A DNA stretch of 64,000 bases from Hyaloscypha bicolor E (taxonomy: Eukaryota > Ascomycota > Leotiomycetes > Helotiales > Hyaloscyphaceae). The position numbers and the translations under genes were made by a program. Below the pieces are notes generated by a model, which worked only from the letters and a program-made list of their open reading frames with translations, was not told where the DNA came from and ran no database searches. Shown one piece after another: positions 1 to 10,161 of the stretch. The stretch is taken from the NCBI RefSeq assembly GCF_002865645.1, contig NW_020194619.1, positions 1,462,442 through 1,526,441 on the forward strand, given 5' to 3'. Each line of letters begins with the position of its first letter. The stretch's first letter is position 1.

Positions 1-1704
1 AGGTCACGCCGGGAACTCTTGAAGAGCGGAGCAATTCCAGTTGTCGTTATCCCTGATCGACGCTCATCTACAAGATCCTCAAGACCCCCCTCGCTCAGAT
101 CTACAAGCAGCCGGAGGACCAAGCGTAGCATGTCTCTTAATTCGGCGCCGTTGTCCCAGTCATCGAAATACAACGATCCTGGTTATTTTGATAGTCTGCC
201 TCCAAGGAAGCGAACGATGTCGGAATCAGCCGGTTCTGGAAATTCAGTCCGAACGATAGATTTTCCTCCAAACATCCCGGCTAGAAGCTCATCACTCTCC
301 GCTCCCACTAGTCGCAATACGTCGAGGGCTGGATCTCTAACTGCTGAGAGTCTCAGGGCTCACAACACGATCCAAGCCCAAAACAAAGAAGTAGCCAAAG
401 AAGTTAAGCCTGAGCCAGTCCAAAGCCACCCATCGCCCGAAGAAGAGGTAGAGACAGACAATGTGCCACCTCTGAACGTGGATCATAACTTTGATCATAA
501 CGGAGATCCCTTCTTTGGAAAACGACTTTCTACGCAAGTCACACCATTTTCTCAGGCATCCTACGAAACTGCCGGCACTACTGCAGAGGTCTCAGAAGCC
601 TTGGCTGTGTCTATATTTCCACACCAGAACAAGTCAGTCCTGGTTGTGCAGCAGAGAGCGTCATCTGACCCGTCACCTCCTAATCTCAAGGCTATCGATA
701 CAACACAGCAGCCCAAGGCCAACGGGTCAGCTTCTATGGGCCCAGTGACGCCCCCACAACCAATATATTCAATGGATGAAATCGATTCTCCTCTCAGGAA
801 CCCCCGAGCGCCTCCTGAACCACCAGCGATCAAGTTCATTCCGCCCACGCCGGCTGCACTGACTCCTGGAGACGAAGAGAATCGCCAGCTGGGCCATAAT
901 CTGGATGATAGGCCTTCTACTTCAAATGACAAACCTAAGAGGGGTTTGTCATTGATGCGTCGTGCTTTCAGCAATCGTCGCAATTCAGAATCAGCTGCTC
1001 ATCAGCCGGGTCTCCTCAAACGCACATTTTCGTTGAGTAACACCCCACGGAGAGATTTGACGGATCATTCAACGCAAACCTCGAAAGAGACTGCCAATCC
1101 GTCAACGCTATATCCCTCAGTTGCTGATCGCCCTGCTGATGGAAGCAAATTGCATCCTTTCTGGAGACCCGCCCACTTCTGGGATGATCTTGAAGATCAG
1201 GAGTCTGATGATGACGACGAGTTCAGCCAGTACCCACCTGTTGATAACAGACCTCCACTGCCAAAACGAAGCTTCAGTCAAAAGTTGAAGCGGACCTTCG
1301 CCATTTTGCCCATCGAGGATGATGATTATGATTACCTGCCCTCTGCGGTAGATCGTCGAACTATGAGGAGAACCCCGAGTGGAAATATGAGAGTTGTCAA
1401 ACAGAGGAGTAACACAAGTCTCAGAAGGGACGCAAGTGACAGGCAGCAGTACGCTGTTGCGCGGCCAGTGAGCGGACCTTCCGAGGGTTCGTTTGGGTAC
1501 GGTTTCAAGGAAGGAAATGGCGGGAGGATCCACACCATCCCGGGTTTGGGTATTAGGATAGAGTACATTGGATGGGGAGGGATGCGGAGGCGGATGAGTG
1601 AGCGGAGAAGACAGCAACGAAGCGAGAAGCTCAGGGCTAGCATCAGCGGTCCAAAGGGCGTCCAGAGCGGCGTCGACGATGTTTTACGAACGAGAACTCA
1701 ATGA
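1..1704 (+). CDS. Ser/Arg-rich fungal protein, C-terminal part (5' end outside window)
   Basis: The reading frame is open from the first base of the window to a TGA ending at 1704, so the start codon lies upstream. The visible ~567 residues are low-complexity and largely disordered. There is a basic Ser/Arg-rich segment (SLRSTSSRRTKRSMSL), several Pro/Ser stretches, an acidic patch around nucleotides 1195-1225 (EDQESDDDDEF) and a strongly basic tail rich in RRR motifs. No catalytic domain or membrane segment is visible. I recognise the general look of conserved Pezizomycotina orphan proteins (GAIPVVVIPDRRSS) but know no function. The many Ser/Thr-Pro and Arg-x-x-Ser sites suggest a phosphoprotein, which is inference. 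Confidence 0.75.
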   Translation, partial: RSRRELLKSGAIPVVVIPDRRSSTRSSRPPSLRSTSSRRTKRSMSLNSAPLSQSSKYNDPGYFDSLPPRKRTMSESAGSGNSVRTIDFPPNIPARSSSLSAPTSRNTSRAGSLTAESLRAHNTIQAQNKEVAKEVKPEPVQSHPSPEEEVETDNVPPLNVDHNFDHNGDPFFGKRLSTQVTPFSQASYETAGTTAEVSEALAVSIFPHQNKSVLVVQQRASSDPSPPNLKAIDTTQQPKANGSASMGPVTPPQPIYSMDEIDSPLRNPRAPPEPPAIKFIPPTPAALTPGDEENRQLGHNLDDRPSTSNDKPKRGLSLMRRAFSNRRNSESAAHQPGLLKRTFSLSNTPRRDLTDHSTQTSKETANPSTLYPSVADRPADGSKLHPFWRPAHFWDDLEDQESDDDDEFSQYPPVDNRPPLPKRSFSQKLKRTFAILPIEDDDYDYLPSAVDRRTMRRTPSGNMRVVKQRSNTSLRRDASDRQQYAVARPVSGPSEGSFGYGFKEGNGGRIHTIPGLGIRIEYIGWGGMRRRMSERRRQQRSEKLRASISGPKGVQSGVDDVLRTRTQ

Positions 1705-2509
1705 GTTCCTACTACCCCATTCAAAGATACCCAGCAGCAGATTCGAACAAAAAAAATAGGCCAAGGATTGGAAAGCGCGGATCCCAGGACTGTATTATCA
1801 CAATGATTCCCCCGGATGGCGGTTCGCGCTTCCTTTTCAACGTGTAACTTACTTTCCTGGCATTTTCTTCTTGACTATGAGCGAGCGATTGATTTGCTTG
1901 ATTTACGATCAACTTTTACATTTCAGATGATAAGCTCGGGCTTCGAACTCTATTACGATGGCATGACTTGATGATTTGAGGATATGACATGGAAATCACG
2001 AACTGGTTCGGACTGGATGGGTGGTTACACTTCTTACTTGCTGGACAAATGTGTGTTTCTATGGTTCGAATTAAAAGATGGGGCGGGGTTAGACTTGATG
2101 AATGATATGGCCTGCATTATAAACTATTTGATGGAGAGGATCGCCTCGCAATGAGAGTGAGTTGACTCCAAAAAGCATCACAACATCATTTCGCTTTTCA
2201 TTTTGCAACTAGACTACCCCCATCTTCCATCTCCCATCTCCCATTACTGCTTCCCCCTTACCCTCTGTTCCCTCTTCTTGGAAACGCCATCGATTCATCC
2301 CAACTCCCCGCCCCCTTTTCTCAAAGCTGATCGATACTCGGCTGCTAAGCTAGCGCAGCTACAATGGGCCTTGCGCTAGCGGCCGCCTCCAAAATCTCCC
2401 GCGATTTTCCTTCCCAATCCCTCAACTCCAACTTCCCCTCCCCTCCATCCAACCGCTTCACGCCAGAACAATCCAATCTTCTAACACATTTATACTACGA
2501 CAATAGAAG
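1705..2509. other. Intergenic, promoter of the UPF0390 gene
   Basis: No supported gene. A long pyrimidine-rich tract runs from about 2212 to 2320 (CCATCTCCCATCTCCCATTA), a common feature of fungal promoters near transcription starts. A 96-codon ORF at 2364-2654 overlaps the next gene in another frame and looks like chance. Confidence 0.5.
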
Positions 2510-3050
2510 ATGGCGCAAGGGACCCTCAAATCCAAGAAACTCACAACCGCGACTGCGAAAACATCTCGCAAGCCGACCGTGCTGGGGCCGAAGAAGGGCG
2601 CGAGGACGATTGCGCCGCGGAAGCAGGTTTTGGTCAGGAATAAGGGGATGGTGAAGGTATTTACTCTTTCCTTTTTTCCCCCCAATCTGCTAGAGGAGCA
2701 GATGCAGTGGCCCTGGCTTTGCTTTCGTGAATTTGTGTTGGGTGGGAAGGGGTGCGGATGAGGGGTGAGGGGGCGACAGAATTCCAGAAAATGATGTGTG
2801 AGATGTGGTTTTGGAGAGGGAAGGGGATGGAAATGGAAAAAAGGGAAGGGGAAGGCATAGAGGGCGGAGAGCTGACGGGAAGCAGAAACATTCAGCGGGC
2901 TTGACGGCAATGACGGAGCGGACGCTCGGTGCTAAGGCGGGACATCTGGAGTTGTTGAAGGGGGGGAAGAAGAATAAGGATTTGAAGGGGAAAGAGATTA
3001 AGAGCAAGGAGGGCGAGGTTAAGAGGGGGGGGAGTAAGAAGTTTGGTTGA
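2510..3050 (+). CDS. UPF0390 / DUF2462 family small basic protein
   Basis: Two exons, 2510-2656 and 2886-3050, joined in phase 0 across a 229-nt GT-AG intron, give 103 residues. The N-terminus [10 protein letters not shown] is Lys-rich, followed by [13 protein letters not shown]. Exon 2 begins [20 protein letters not shown], then a Lys-rich tail. This order (MAQG-K-rich start, TIAPRK, hydrophobic T-x-x-T-E-x-x-L, AGHLELL) matches the UPF0390 family (human C19orf53 / Leydig cell tumour 10 kDa homologue). Family members are tiny, basic, probably nucleolar or nuclear proteins of unknown biochemical role. Without the intron the N-terminal ORF would run into unrelated sequence and stop at 2761, so splicing is needed. 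Confidence 0.85.
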
Positions 3051-3659
3051 AGGGTGGTGGAGGGAGATGTGTTTGAATGACGATGTCTGGGTATTGGGGA
3101 TAATTGCACCGAGTGCGTCCCTGGAGGCTGGAGGAGATGTTGAGTGTGAGTTGAATGGTCGCATGTCGGCGGACAGAGATGATGTGAGGGATTTGAGAAG
3201 CCAAGGAGTAGCTTGTGAAGCTGTGGGGGGTCGAGGTTAAGGACGAGTTTGTAGGGGATTGATGGCAATGGAAGGACGAATCAGATATCCGTTGCACAAG
3301 ATTGCCGAAGCCTCCTTTCCAGTTTCAATGGGATGGGCTGCTCAACCCCGCATCTTCCCAAACATACGAGAGAATTCTCCACAGACGGGCTGGATCTCAC
3401 AGTTGAGTCATGCCCCGGCTCACTTGGTGCCGGCGGCCTGCAGCGAGTTGTCCAGACTCAACGAGGTGCTTCCACCAGCCGCGTCAAAACTTGCAGGTGA
3501 TAGACGGAAGAGCATTGACTTGATGATTACAAGGATCCCCGTTTGTTTTTTTCGCCCCAGAAGTCTTTGGCGGTGAAAGGAGATCAAAGCAAACAATTGT
3601 CCGTGCATTTTTCGAGCCAGTGCTCCCAGCTATTTGAGACAGCTCTCTCTGCATCCAAA
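3051..3659. other. Intergenic between UPF0390 and RBR ligase genes
   Basis: No supported gene. The downstream ligase frame is open from 3543, so a longer N-terminus starting there cannot be excluded. Confidence 0.4.
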
Positions 3660-5210
3660 ATGCTGCGAGGCGGTACAGCCAACACGATGGACATGTTCGC
3701 CAATATGGACATCGCAACCGCCGCTCTCATGATTCAGCTCCAACTCGAGGACAGCAACGAGCTCGTCGAGTCCTTCGCGGGCAAAGGCAAAGGTCGAGAA
3801 GGAGTGCTCTCGGACTCGCAGATTGCATTTCAAATGTACAGGGAGGACTTAGAGCGCAGTGTTGCTCTTGTGGAAGACCGAAAAATGAGCACCAGCATTG
3901 CTCAGGCCTGCCAAATGGATGGCGATGTTCTGGTAGAATCACTTTCTCAAGAACAGGCCGCCGCAGGAGACCGAGACATTGCTTGTAGGCTTGGCGGTGT
4001 GGCTGCTCATCATCCTCTCCCACCATGGACTGTTGGTTCTGAGTTTCTGGACGATGAGATTTTGGAGAAGCTTCGAGCTCTTTACGTGACTGCACCAGTC
4101 GAAGAAGAGTCACTTGACGGACAACTAGTGAAGGGTCGATCGGATCGCTTTGTCGATGAAAACGATGAGGAGGTTGCCGAATCTTCCGCCTGGGCTGCAA
4201 TGAGGAACCCACCGAAGCAGACAAAACGATGCTGTACCGCTTGCCAGGAACACGTCGTTTTCTTCCAGCTTGCACGCGCACCCTGTGGCCACGAGTACTG
4301 CCGAGACTGTCTTCGAGGGCTCTTTCTCGCTTCTTTGGGAGACGACTCCCTCTTTCCTCCACGTTGCTGCCGTCAGTCAATCGCAACCGGCAGCAGTATC
4401 CGCATTTTCCTCACCGGTGACCTCATTCAACGATACGAGCGGGAAAAGATCGAGTTCGACGCACCAGATCGTACCTACTGCTCCAATCCTCCGTGCTCCG
4501 CTTTCATCCGAGTTGAGAATATCGCCAATGGAGAGGCATCCTGCCCGAATTGCTTGATGGTCACTTGCACAATTTGCAAAGCTAGTCACACAGGAGACTG
4601 TCCAGAAGATGTGGCTCTCCAACAAGCCCTCGATGCCGCTGAAGAACATGGATGGCAACGATGCTTCAATTGTCGCCGCCTCGTCGAGTTGGAAATTGGC
4701 TGCAACCACATTACGTTAGTCCTCTTGTCTTATTCGAGGATCACTGCTTACTTCCGTAGATGCACTTGCAGGGCCGAGTTCTGCTACATTTGCGGCCAAC
4801 GCTGGAAGACTTGCGACTGTGCACAATGGAACGAAGACCGACTGCTTGCACGTGCGAACCAGGTCGTTGCACGCCAGCCTGCGAGAGTCAATCCTCCAGA
4901 GCAACAGGCCAGATTCGCCGCTGTCGTCCAGAACCTGAGGGATAGACATAATTGTGACCATGAGACCTGGCAGTATGTGAGGGGCAGACACCAGTGTGAG
5001 GAGTGCCGCGATACACTGCCGTCGTACATTTTTGAATGTCAGCAGGTAAGCTTATTACCATATTGAATTGTTGTCATTTATATGTGAGAGCTCAAGAGCC
5101 TGGCTCTTCGGCTCCCGAGCCCTCTCTGGCAATTCAGGAATTATCGGTACTAATTCGATGATTAGTGCAATATTCAGGCTTGCAATAGATGCCGGAGAAA
5201 CCGGCTTTGA
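3660..5210 (+). CDS. RBR (RING-IBR-RING2) E3 ubiquitin ligase
   Basis: Exons 3660-4714, 4760-5045 and 5166-5210 give 461 residues. Introns are 45 and 120 nt. The N-terminus (DIATAALMIQLQLED) is typical of fungal RBR proteins. RING1 begins near residue 191 (CCTACQEH, then APCGHEYCRDC). The IBR region has CSNPPCSAFI, CPNC and CTICKASHTGDC. RING2 after splicing reads GCNHITCTCRAEFCYICG. The third C is the expected catalytic cysteine that forms a thioester with ubiquitin in RBR ligases. The last exon gives CNIQACNRCRRNRL, a conserved fungal tail that confirms the second intron. The first intron is 45 nt, a multiple of three without a stop, so retention would insert 15 residues inside RING2. Start chosen at MLRGG; Met at 3687 is an alternative. 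Likely role: cytosolic or nuclear ubiquitylation, substrate unknown. Confidence 0.88.
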
Positions 5211-6122
5211 TGTTGTTTCGATTTGAAGTTGGCTGGCGGAGAATAGTGTGCATGCATCTACTCAGATTCATTTTCCTGGAGATTGAGATCTGGAGACGAC
5301 AAAAATTTTCGAAGTATGCTTTCTTGCCCAATCGGTTGTCGAGGTTGAAGTTTCAGCTTCTTTACATCAAGCGATGCTCATTGTCCTCGAGTATCTCGAA
5401 CTTTGGCGTTGCTATACTCGCACTGGAAACAACGGCATTGACTCGTGGCAACGTTACAACTCTCTTTGCAAATTCTCTCACCGACGCTGAGCGGGCCAGT
5501 CGATTTCCCATACTGCACCCACTCCATGTCGATTGGTGGTGGCTTCGATGTCTTCCTGAGCAGATTTCCCTTTGGGTAAAGAGTGGACAGCAATGATGAC
5601 TTTGGAGGCGTTCAGACGGACGAAATGACGAACTCCTCCTTTCCTAGTCCCGTGTTCGACCCAACAACTTTCTTGTAAAATCAACGTTTATAGGGGGAAG
5701 TTGCTCGAGCTGGAGCCAGATCTTACTCAAACTCATGGTGATAACTAATTAATGATATAGAATGGCGGAATGGAGGATCGAGTGTGCAGCTTCTTTTCGG
5801 CTTCGAGTTTCACCTTATACATTCATTTTGCCAATATCCCACCTGTGATCGAGGAAGACAGGGAATGTTTGTAACAGTTCCATCTTTTTAAACCGTCCAT
5901 ATAAACTCCGGGCATTGAGGAGTTTCCCGCATAACTCATAGTATCAGAATCCAGGTACATTTACCGTTCCCTGATTTTGGGAACTTAAGCCCGAAGCAAA
6001 AAAAAGGGGAACCGAATATCCCCACGGAAATAAAGTCAGGTGACTATTTTCACATCACACCCAAGGCTCTTTCCTTCTCTTCCTCCGCATCTGCGAAATC
6101 TCACCTAGTCTCAAGCAGCAAA
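5211..6122. other. Intergenic, promoter of the first Zn2Cys6 gene
   Basis: About 900 bases without a supported gene. A CT-rich tract lies at about 6061-6100, just before the ATG of the next gene. A 135-codon ORF at 5189-5596 has no recognisable content and overlaps the 3' end of the ligase. Confidence 0.4.
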
Positions 6123-8657
6123 ATGCCCGCGGACACCAGAAACACCAAACCACGCAAGGCCCACAAGAACCCTCGGGCTCCTCTCGCCTGCGAATCTTGT
6201 CGAATCAGAAAGTGAGAACCTCTCTGCTCTCTACAATACCTCACCGGCTCCGTGGCATCCCGGGAGGCTCGTTCATTATTTGATCATAGTTCGTGCTCCG
6301 ATGGTAGAAGCTAAAGGTTATAATAGGATTAAATGCAATCGCGAATTGCCCTGTCAAAACTGCATTGTGCGGGGTATTCCTTCGCGATGTGATTATCGTG
6401 GCCATGGACCGATCCCTGCGCCTAGTCTCCGCTCAGCCCACGCTGAGGGTATGCAAGAACGGCTCAACCGATTGGAGAATCTTGTCACGACCCTGGTTGC
6501 ACAAGATGGTGTTCCCGGTCAAGTACATCCTAGTTCTGAAGATGGGAGTGGACATTCGTCTCAAGAGGACGTGTCACGTGAGGCCGAAAGCACCTCGACA
6601 GCTAGTATCCAACATGGATTAGGGGTGCTAAAAGTAGACGGCCATAGCTCCGTATACAGAGGCTCAACTCACTGGCGTGATGTTATGAAAGAGGTAACTT
6701 GCCTTGCAGTGTTCTGCATTGCTTGAAACAAGGTGACGCTGACTTGCAGTATTGGTAGTTGACCGAGTTGAAGAGCTTCTGGAATCAAGTTCAAGATGAC
6801 CAAGACGATCTTCTTTCCCAAGTCGCCTTCTCAACAGGCACTGCCAATGGGCCGGGATTACTGTGTGGGGTTGTTAAACCAGTCGGATTGGAGGAGCTTT
6901 TGGCAACCATACCTCCGAAGTGCACGACTGACAAGCTGATCGAACGATTCTTTGATAAAAAGAACTCTCCTATTCCTACCTTTCGTTGGTATCCTTTAAT
7001 TTTCTGCCAGCTTCAATGGCTAACTCCTCATCAGACGTCTTGCACGAGCCCACTTTCATGAAACAATACCAGGCTCACTGGGAAAGCCCCTCGGAGACAC
7101 AAATCATGTGGATTGGGCTTTTGTTTTCCATGCTTAGTTTGATCATGCTGTCATTCTATCTCAACGATGAAGAACCTCCAGAGTATGAGGGTACATCTCG
7201 GTCCCTGTATGAGCTTTACCGCCTCCGAACAGCTCAGTGTTTGATGATGGGAGACATCACAAGTACGTGAGCGAAGAGAATCCTCCTTTCTATTCACAGT
7301 TTCACAATTTTCTACAATGTCCCTATGTTCTCAAACAGCATTCAAGGGCAATTACTGACTCCGTCGTTACCAAGAATGTGCACCGCACACAGTTGAGACA
7401 ATGATTTACAATTGCATGGCAGAATGGGCACATAATGGCGATAGTGAGACCCGAGTATGGATGGTGGTAGGATTGCTTGTACGGGTTGCGTTGCAAATGG
7501 GATATCATAGGCTTGTGTTTGCCTTGGAAATATGTTTCTATGTCTGACTTCAACACAGGGACCCTTCGCAGTATCCCGAAATCTCCATCTTCCAGGGCGA
7601 AGTGCGCCGGAGAGTTTGGTGTTTCGTGCAAGGTCTCGACATCTTGACCTCCTTTCTCGTCGGTCTTCCAAGCACGATCCGCACAATAGATTCCGATACA
7701 CTGGCTCCCCGGAATCTTCACGATTGGGAGTTGACTGAGGACATGACAGCCCTTCCTGAATCGAGGTCACTCGAGGAGGAGACGCCGGTCTGTTATATGC
7801 TAGCAAAAAGGAAGATCATTTCAGTTGGCGGGGATATTATCAGTCTCATAGGATCCTTGAGTCAGCATTCCTACGACGAGGTACTCAAACTCGATGACAA
7901 GATGGCACAAGCTTACAAAGAGCTCCCTGCTCACCTCAAAATGGACACCCCGGAGAGATTGCTCAACGAAATCCCATATCTCGTCAACCGTCGTATACAA
8001 TTGGAATTTCTTTACAACCAAAATGTTTGCATCCTGCACCGGAAATTTCTGATTCTGGGTAGAATAGACGCTCGCTTTTCTAGATCCTATCAGCGGTATG
8101 GAATCAGCATTGCGCTTACTCGATCACCAGCAATATCTATACGCCGAAACGAAAATTAAAGGAGCTACGAAGCCTCGGCATTGGTATCGAGTGGCGCATA
8201 CCAGTCACGAATTTATCCTTGCGGCTATGATCATCTGTTTGGATGTCAGATATCGAAAACTGGAGGAGCAGTCCAGTCGAAGATTGGACTTTGACGAGAG
8301 TGAGCAAGCGAAGATCTGGCAATCGCTTGAATTTGCCTGTAATGTATGGAAGGAAGAAAAACATAGCTCTCCTGAGGCAGCCAAAGTCTATCAAGTCCTG
8401 TCACAAGTGCTCAGTACTCACGCTATGGAAGAAAACCTGGGATTTGTTCAGGGTCAAATGGGGCAAGAAACGCCTCGCCAGCTACCTCTCTTTGCCCCAA
8501 ATCAACGGTTAGGAAGTCCTGAGGTTAACATGGACATTGACTGGGTATGTTACCCCTTTCTTGTGTGCCACTGTTTTGAGAGCTGACATATAAATAGGAA
8601 ATCTGGGATTCTTTCGTTGAAGGAGGAAGCTTCCAAGATGCATTTGGGACCACATAA
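6123..8657 (+). CDS. Zn2Cys6 fungal transcription factor, probably frameshifted near 8097
   Basis: The zinc cluster is split by intron 1: CESCRIRK at the end of exon 1 and IKCNRELPCQNC...CDY in exon 2, a complete CX2CX6CX5CX2CX6C-type binuclear cluster. The downstream middle-homology region has GGTHW-like RGSTHWRDV, HEPTFMKQYQAHW, GYHR/DPSQYPEISIFQGEV and RRRVWCFVQGLD. Supported exons: 6123-6211, 6327-6693, 6759-6984, 7035-7262, 7375-7510, 7559 to about 8096, about 8098-8544, 8598-8657. The last exon gives EIWDSFVEGGSFQDAF, a conserved C-terminus. Two oddities. The 7511 donor would be GC (a GT donor at 7517 adds two residues). Between ARFSRSYQR and MESALRLLDHQ the frame changes with no usable intron (the only GT-AG is 25 nt). 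It would be a nuclear DNA-binding regulator if functional; the frameshift may make it a recent pseudogene. Confidence 0.7.
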
Positions 8658-8766
8658 AAATCGACCTTGTACCAAGTTGCTAAATCAGGCACAAGTTCGA
8701 TGTCGCGCATCCAAGTCTCGGATTTTCACAGCAAAAACTTCGCCTTTTCCCCATATCGCCAAAGGC

Positions 8767-9300
8767 TTATTGGTTTAGATCCAACACCAAAAATCTCGGA
8801 CTCTTAATCTCTGCGGCAAATTCTTTCAGTTCATCAACATCCTAGTTTGCTTAGATGAATATGCCTCTCAAGAAATTTGCCTCTGGACTCGAAAGCCAGA
8901 CCATGACGCCCCCAATGAGCTCTGCTGCACCTAGTCAGTATAACGTCCAAGTTTCATTACCACAAAACTTACGATCATCATTGGCAGTCACCCGAATCTT
9001 TTCCGTCATCGCCATCTCAACCACTCCAGGATGCACCTTGACAACACGCAAGTCTGGATGTTCGACCTGGGGATGCTCAAACAATTTTGCACTCGCAATT
9101 TTCGATGACGAATAACTCGGAAGTCCAGGGATGGAGTGCCACGTCGCGAGGCCTGTATCTGTATTCAAAAAAAAAAAAAGGCATACAACGCAGCCCGAGG
9201 AAGGAAGGCTCGGATTGCGTTGAAATTCCCTTTAGTGTTGATCTCAAACCCTCCCACCAGTCTTCATCCACTTTTGGACGAAAATGAACTCCTTCCCTAT
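8767..9300 (-). pseudogene. Decayed short-chain dehydrogenase/reductase (SDR)
   Basis: On the minus strand several SDR pieces appear in order but in different frames. First VDEDWW and GFEINTKGNFNAIRAFLPRA, frame-broken near 9240-9250. Then GLPSYSSSKIASAKLFE, containing the catalytic YxxxK, followed by LRVVKVHPGVVEMAMTEK. An intron-like GT-AG interval follows. Then MVWLSSPEANFLRG and, after two stops, DVDELKEF. The stops at 8851-8853 (TAA) and 8842-8844 (TAG) fall where SDR homologues of this type carry tryptophan (family pattern recalled as F-W-A-N-W-D-V-D-E-L). A run of 13 A's at about 9168-9180 also disrupts the frame. The 5' end with the TGxxxGIG nucleotide-binding motif was not found. Confidence 0.7.
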
Positions 9301-10161
9301 TCAACACAAATTAGGGGGAGATGGTCCTCCACAGTTTAATCACTTGACAGTGTCCTGTCCCACTAGGCAGAAGCGGCCTTCTGATCCAAATGGAGTCCAA
9401 AATAGACGGATAAGACAAGCCCCCCGGCCGATTGGTGACAATGCCTCATTCCCCTATGGTGTTACAGTCATCTAATGAACCAGCGGGGGTCGTGCTAACC
9501 AATGAGGGGCCCACCCACCGGGAAGGTTTTACCCCATAGCGAGACACTTCATCAGCCTCAAAGCATTTATTTTGAAAAGCAAAAATATTTCTCCTGTCAT
9601 TAGCATTAAGAAGATCTTCCAACACGATTTGTAAAAGCCAAACCTCATCGGTTACGTAAAGGGGCGTCACGTGCTGTGGAACTATTACGAGAAGGACAAA
9701 GATAACGATGACCAACAACGTCCAATGTCAAAGATAAGCAAAACCCTCGCAGACGCGCCTTCAGCCAACAAAAGTCTTCCCATTTACACAAAACTCGCAT
9801 TAATTCGCGCTGGCTTCACTCGTCCTCTGCCATTGCCGTGGAATCGACGCCATTGACGAATCTGCACTCACAATTCGCAGACAGGACCACGGCGTCTCCA
9901 TCTACGGGCCTGCGAGACGGCTCCGATGCAGATCTCATTGGCCGTCGTGGTACAAGTACCCGTTGCTCATTCCTTTACGTCCTTCTTTGTCACCATGTCC
10001 CTGTCGCTGTGCTGTCATACTTTCAGAGATATCCAGTCTGCTGGCAGACAGACCAATTGATATCGAAAATCCTGTCCTTCCCTCGCTCATATCTCTCATA
10101 TACTTCCCAATGTTGCTGTAACACTCAATTGTAGTTGAGTACAACACAAGAGAGTTAGAAA
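9301..10161. other. Intergenic, promoter of the MATE gene
   Basis: No supported gene. One TCACGTG E-box-like site lies at 9667-9673. The 5' remainder of the SDR pseudogene may extend into the first part but I cannot recognise it. Confidence 0.35.

Noticed and set aside
3727..4386. 219-codon antisense ORF in the RBR gene
   Set aside because: Shadow of a real coding exon with RING ligands on the plus strand.
8059..8083. 25-nt GT-AG interval that would restore the regulator's frame
   Set aside because: Much shorter than any other intron here (minimum 41 nt) and would delete the conserved ARFSRSYQR segment.
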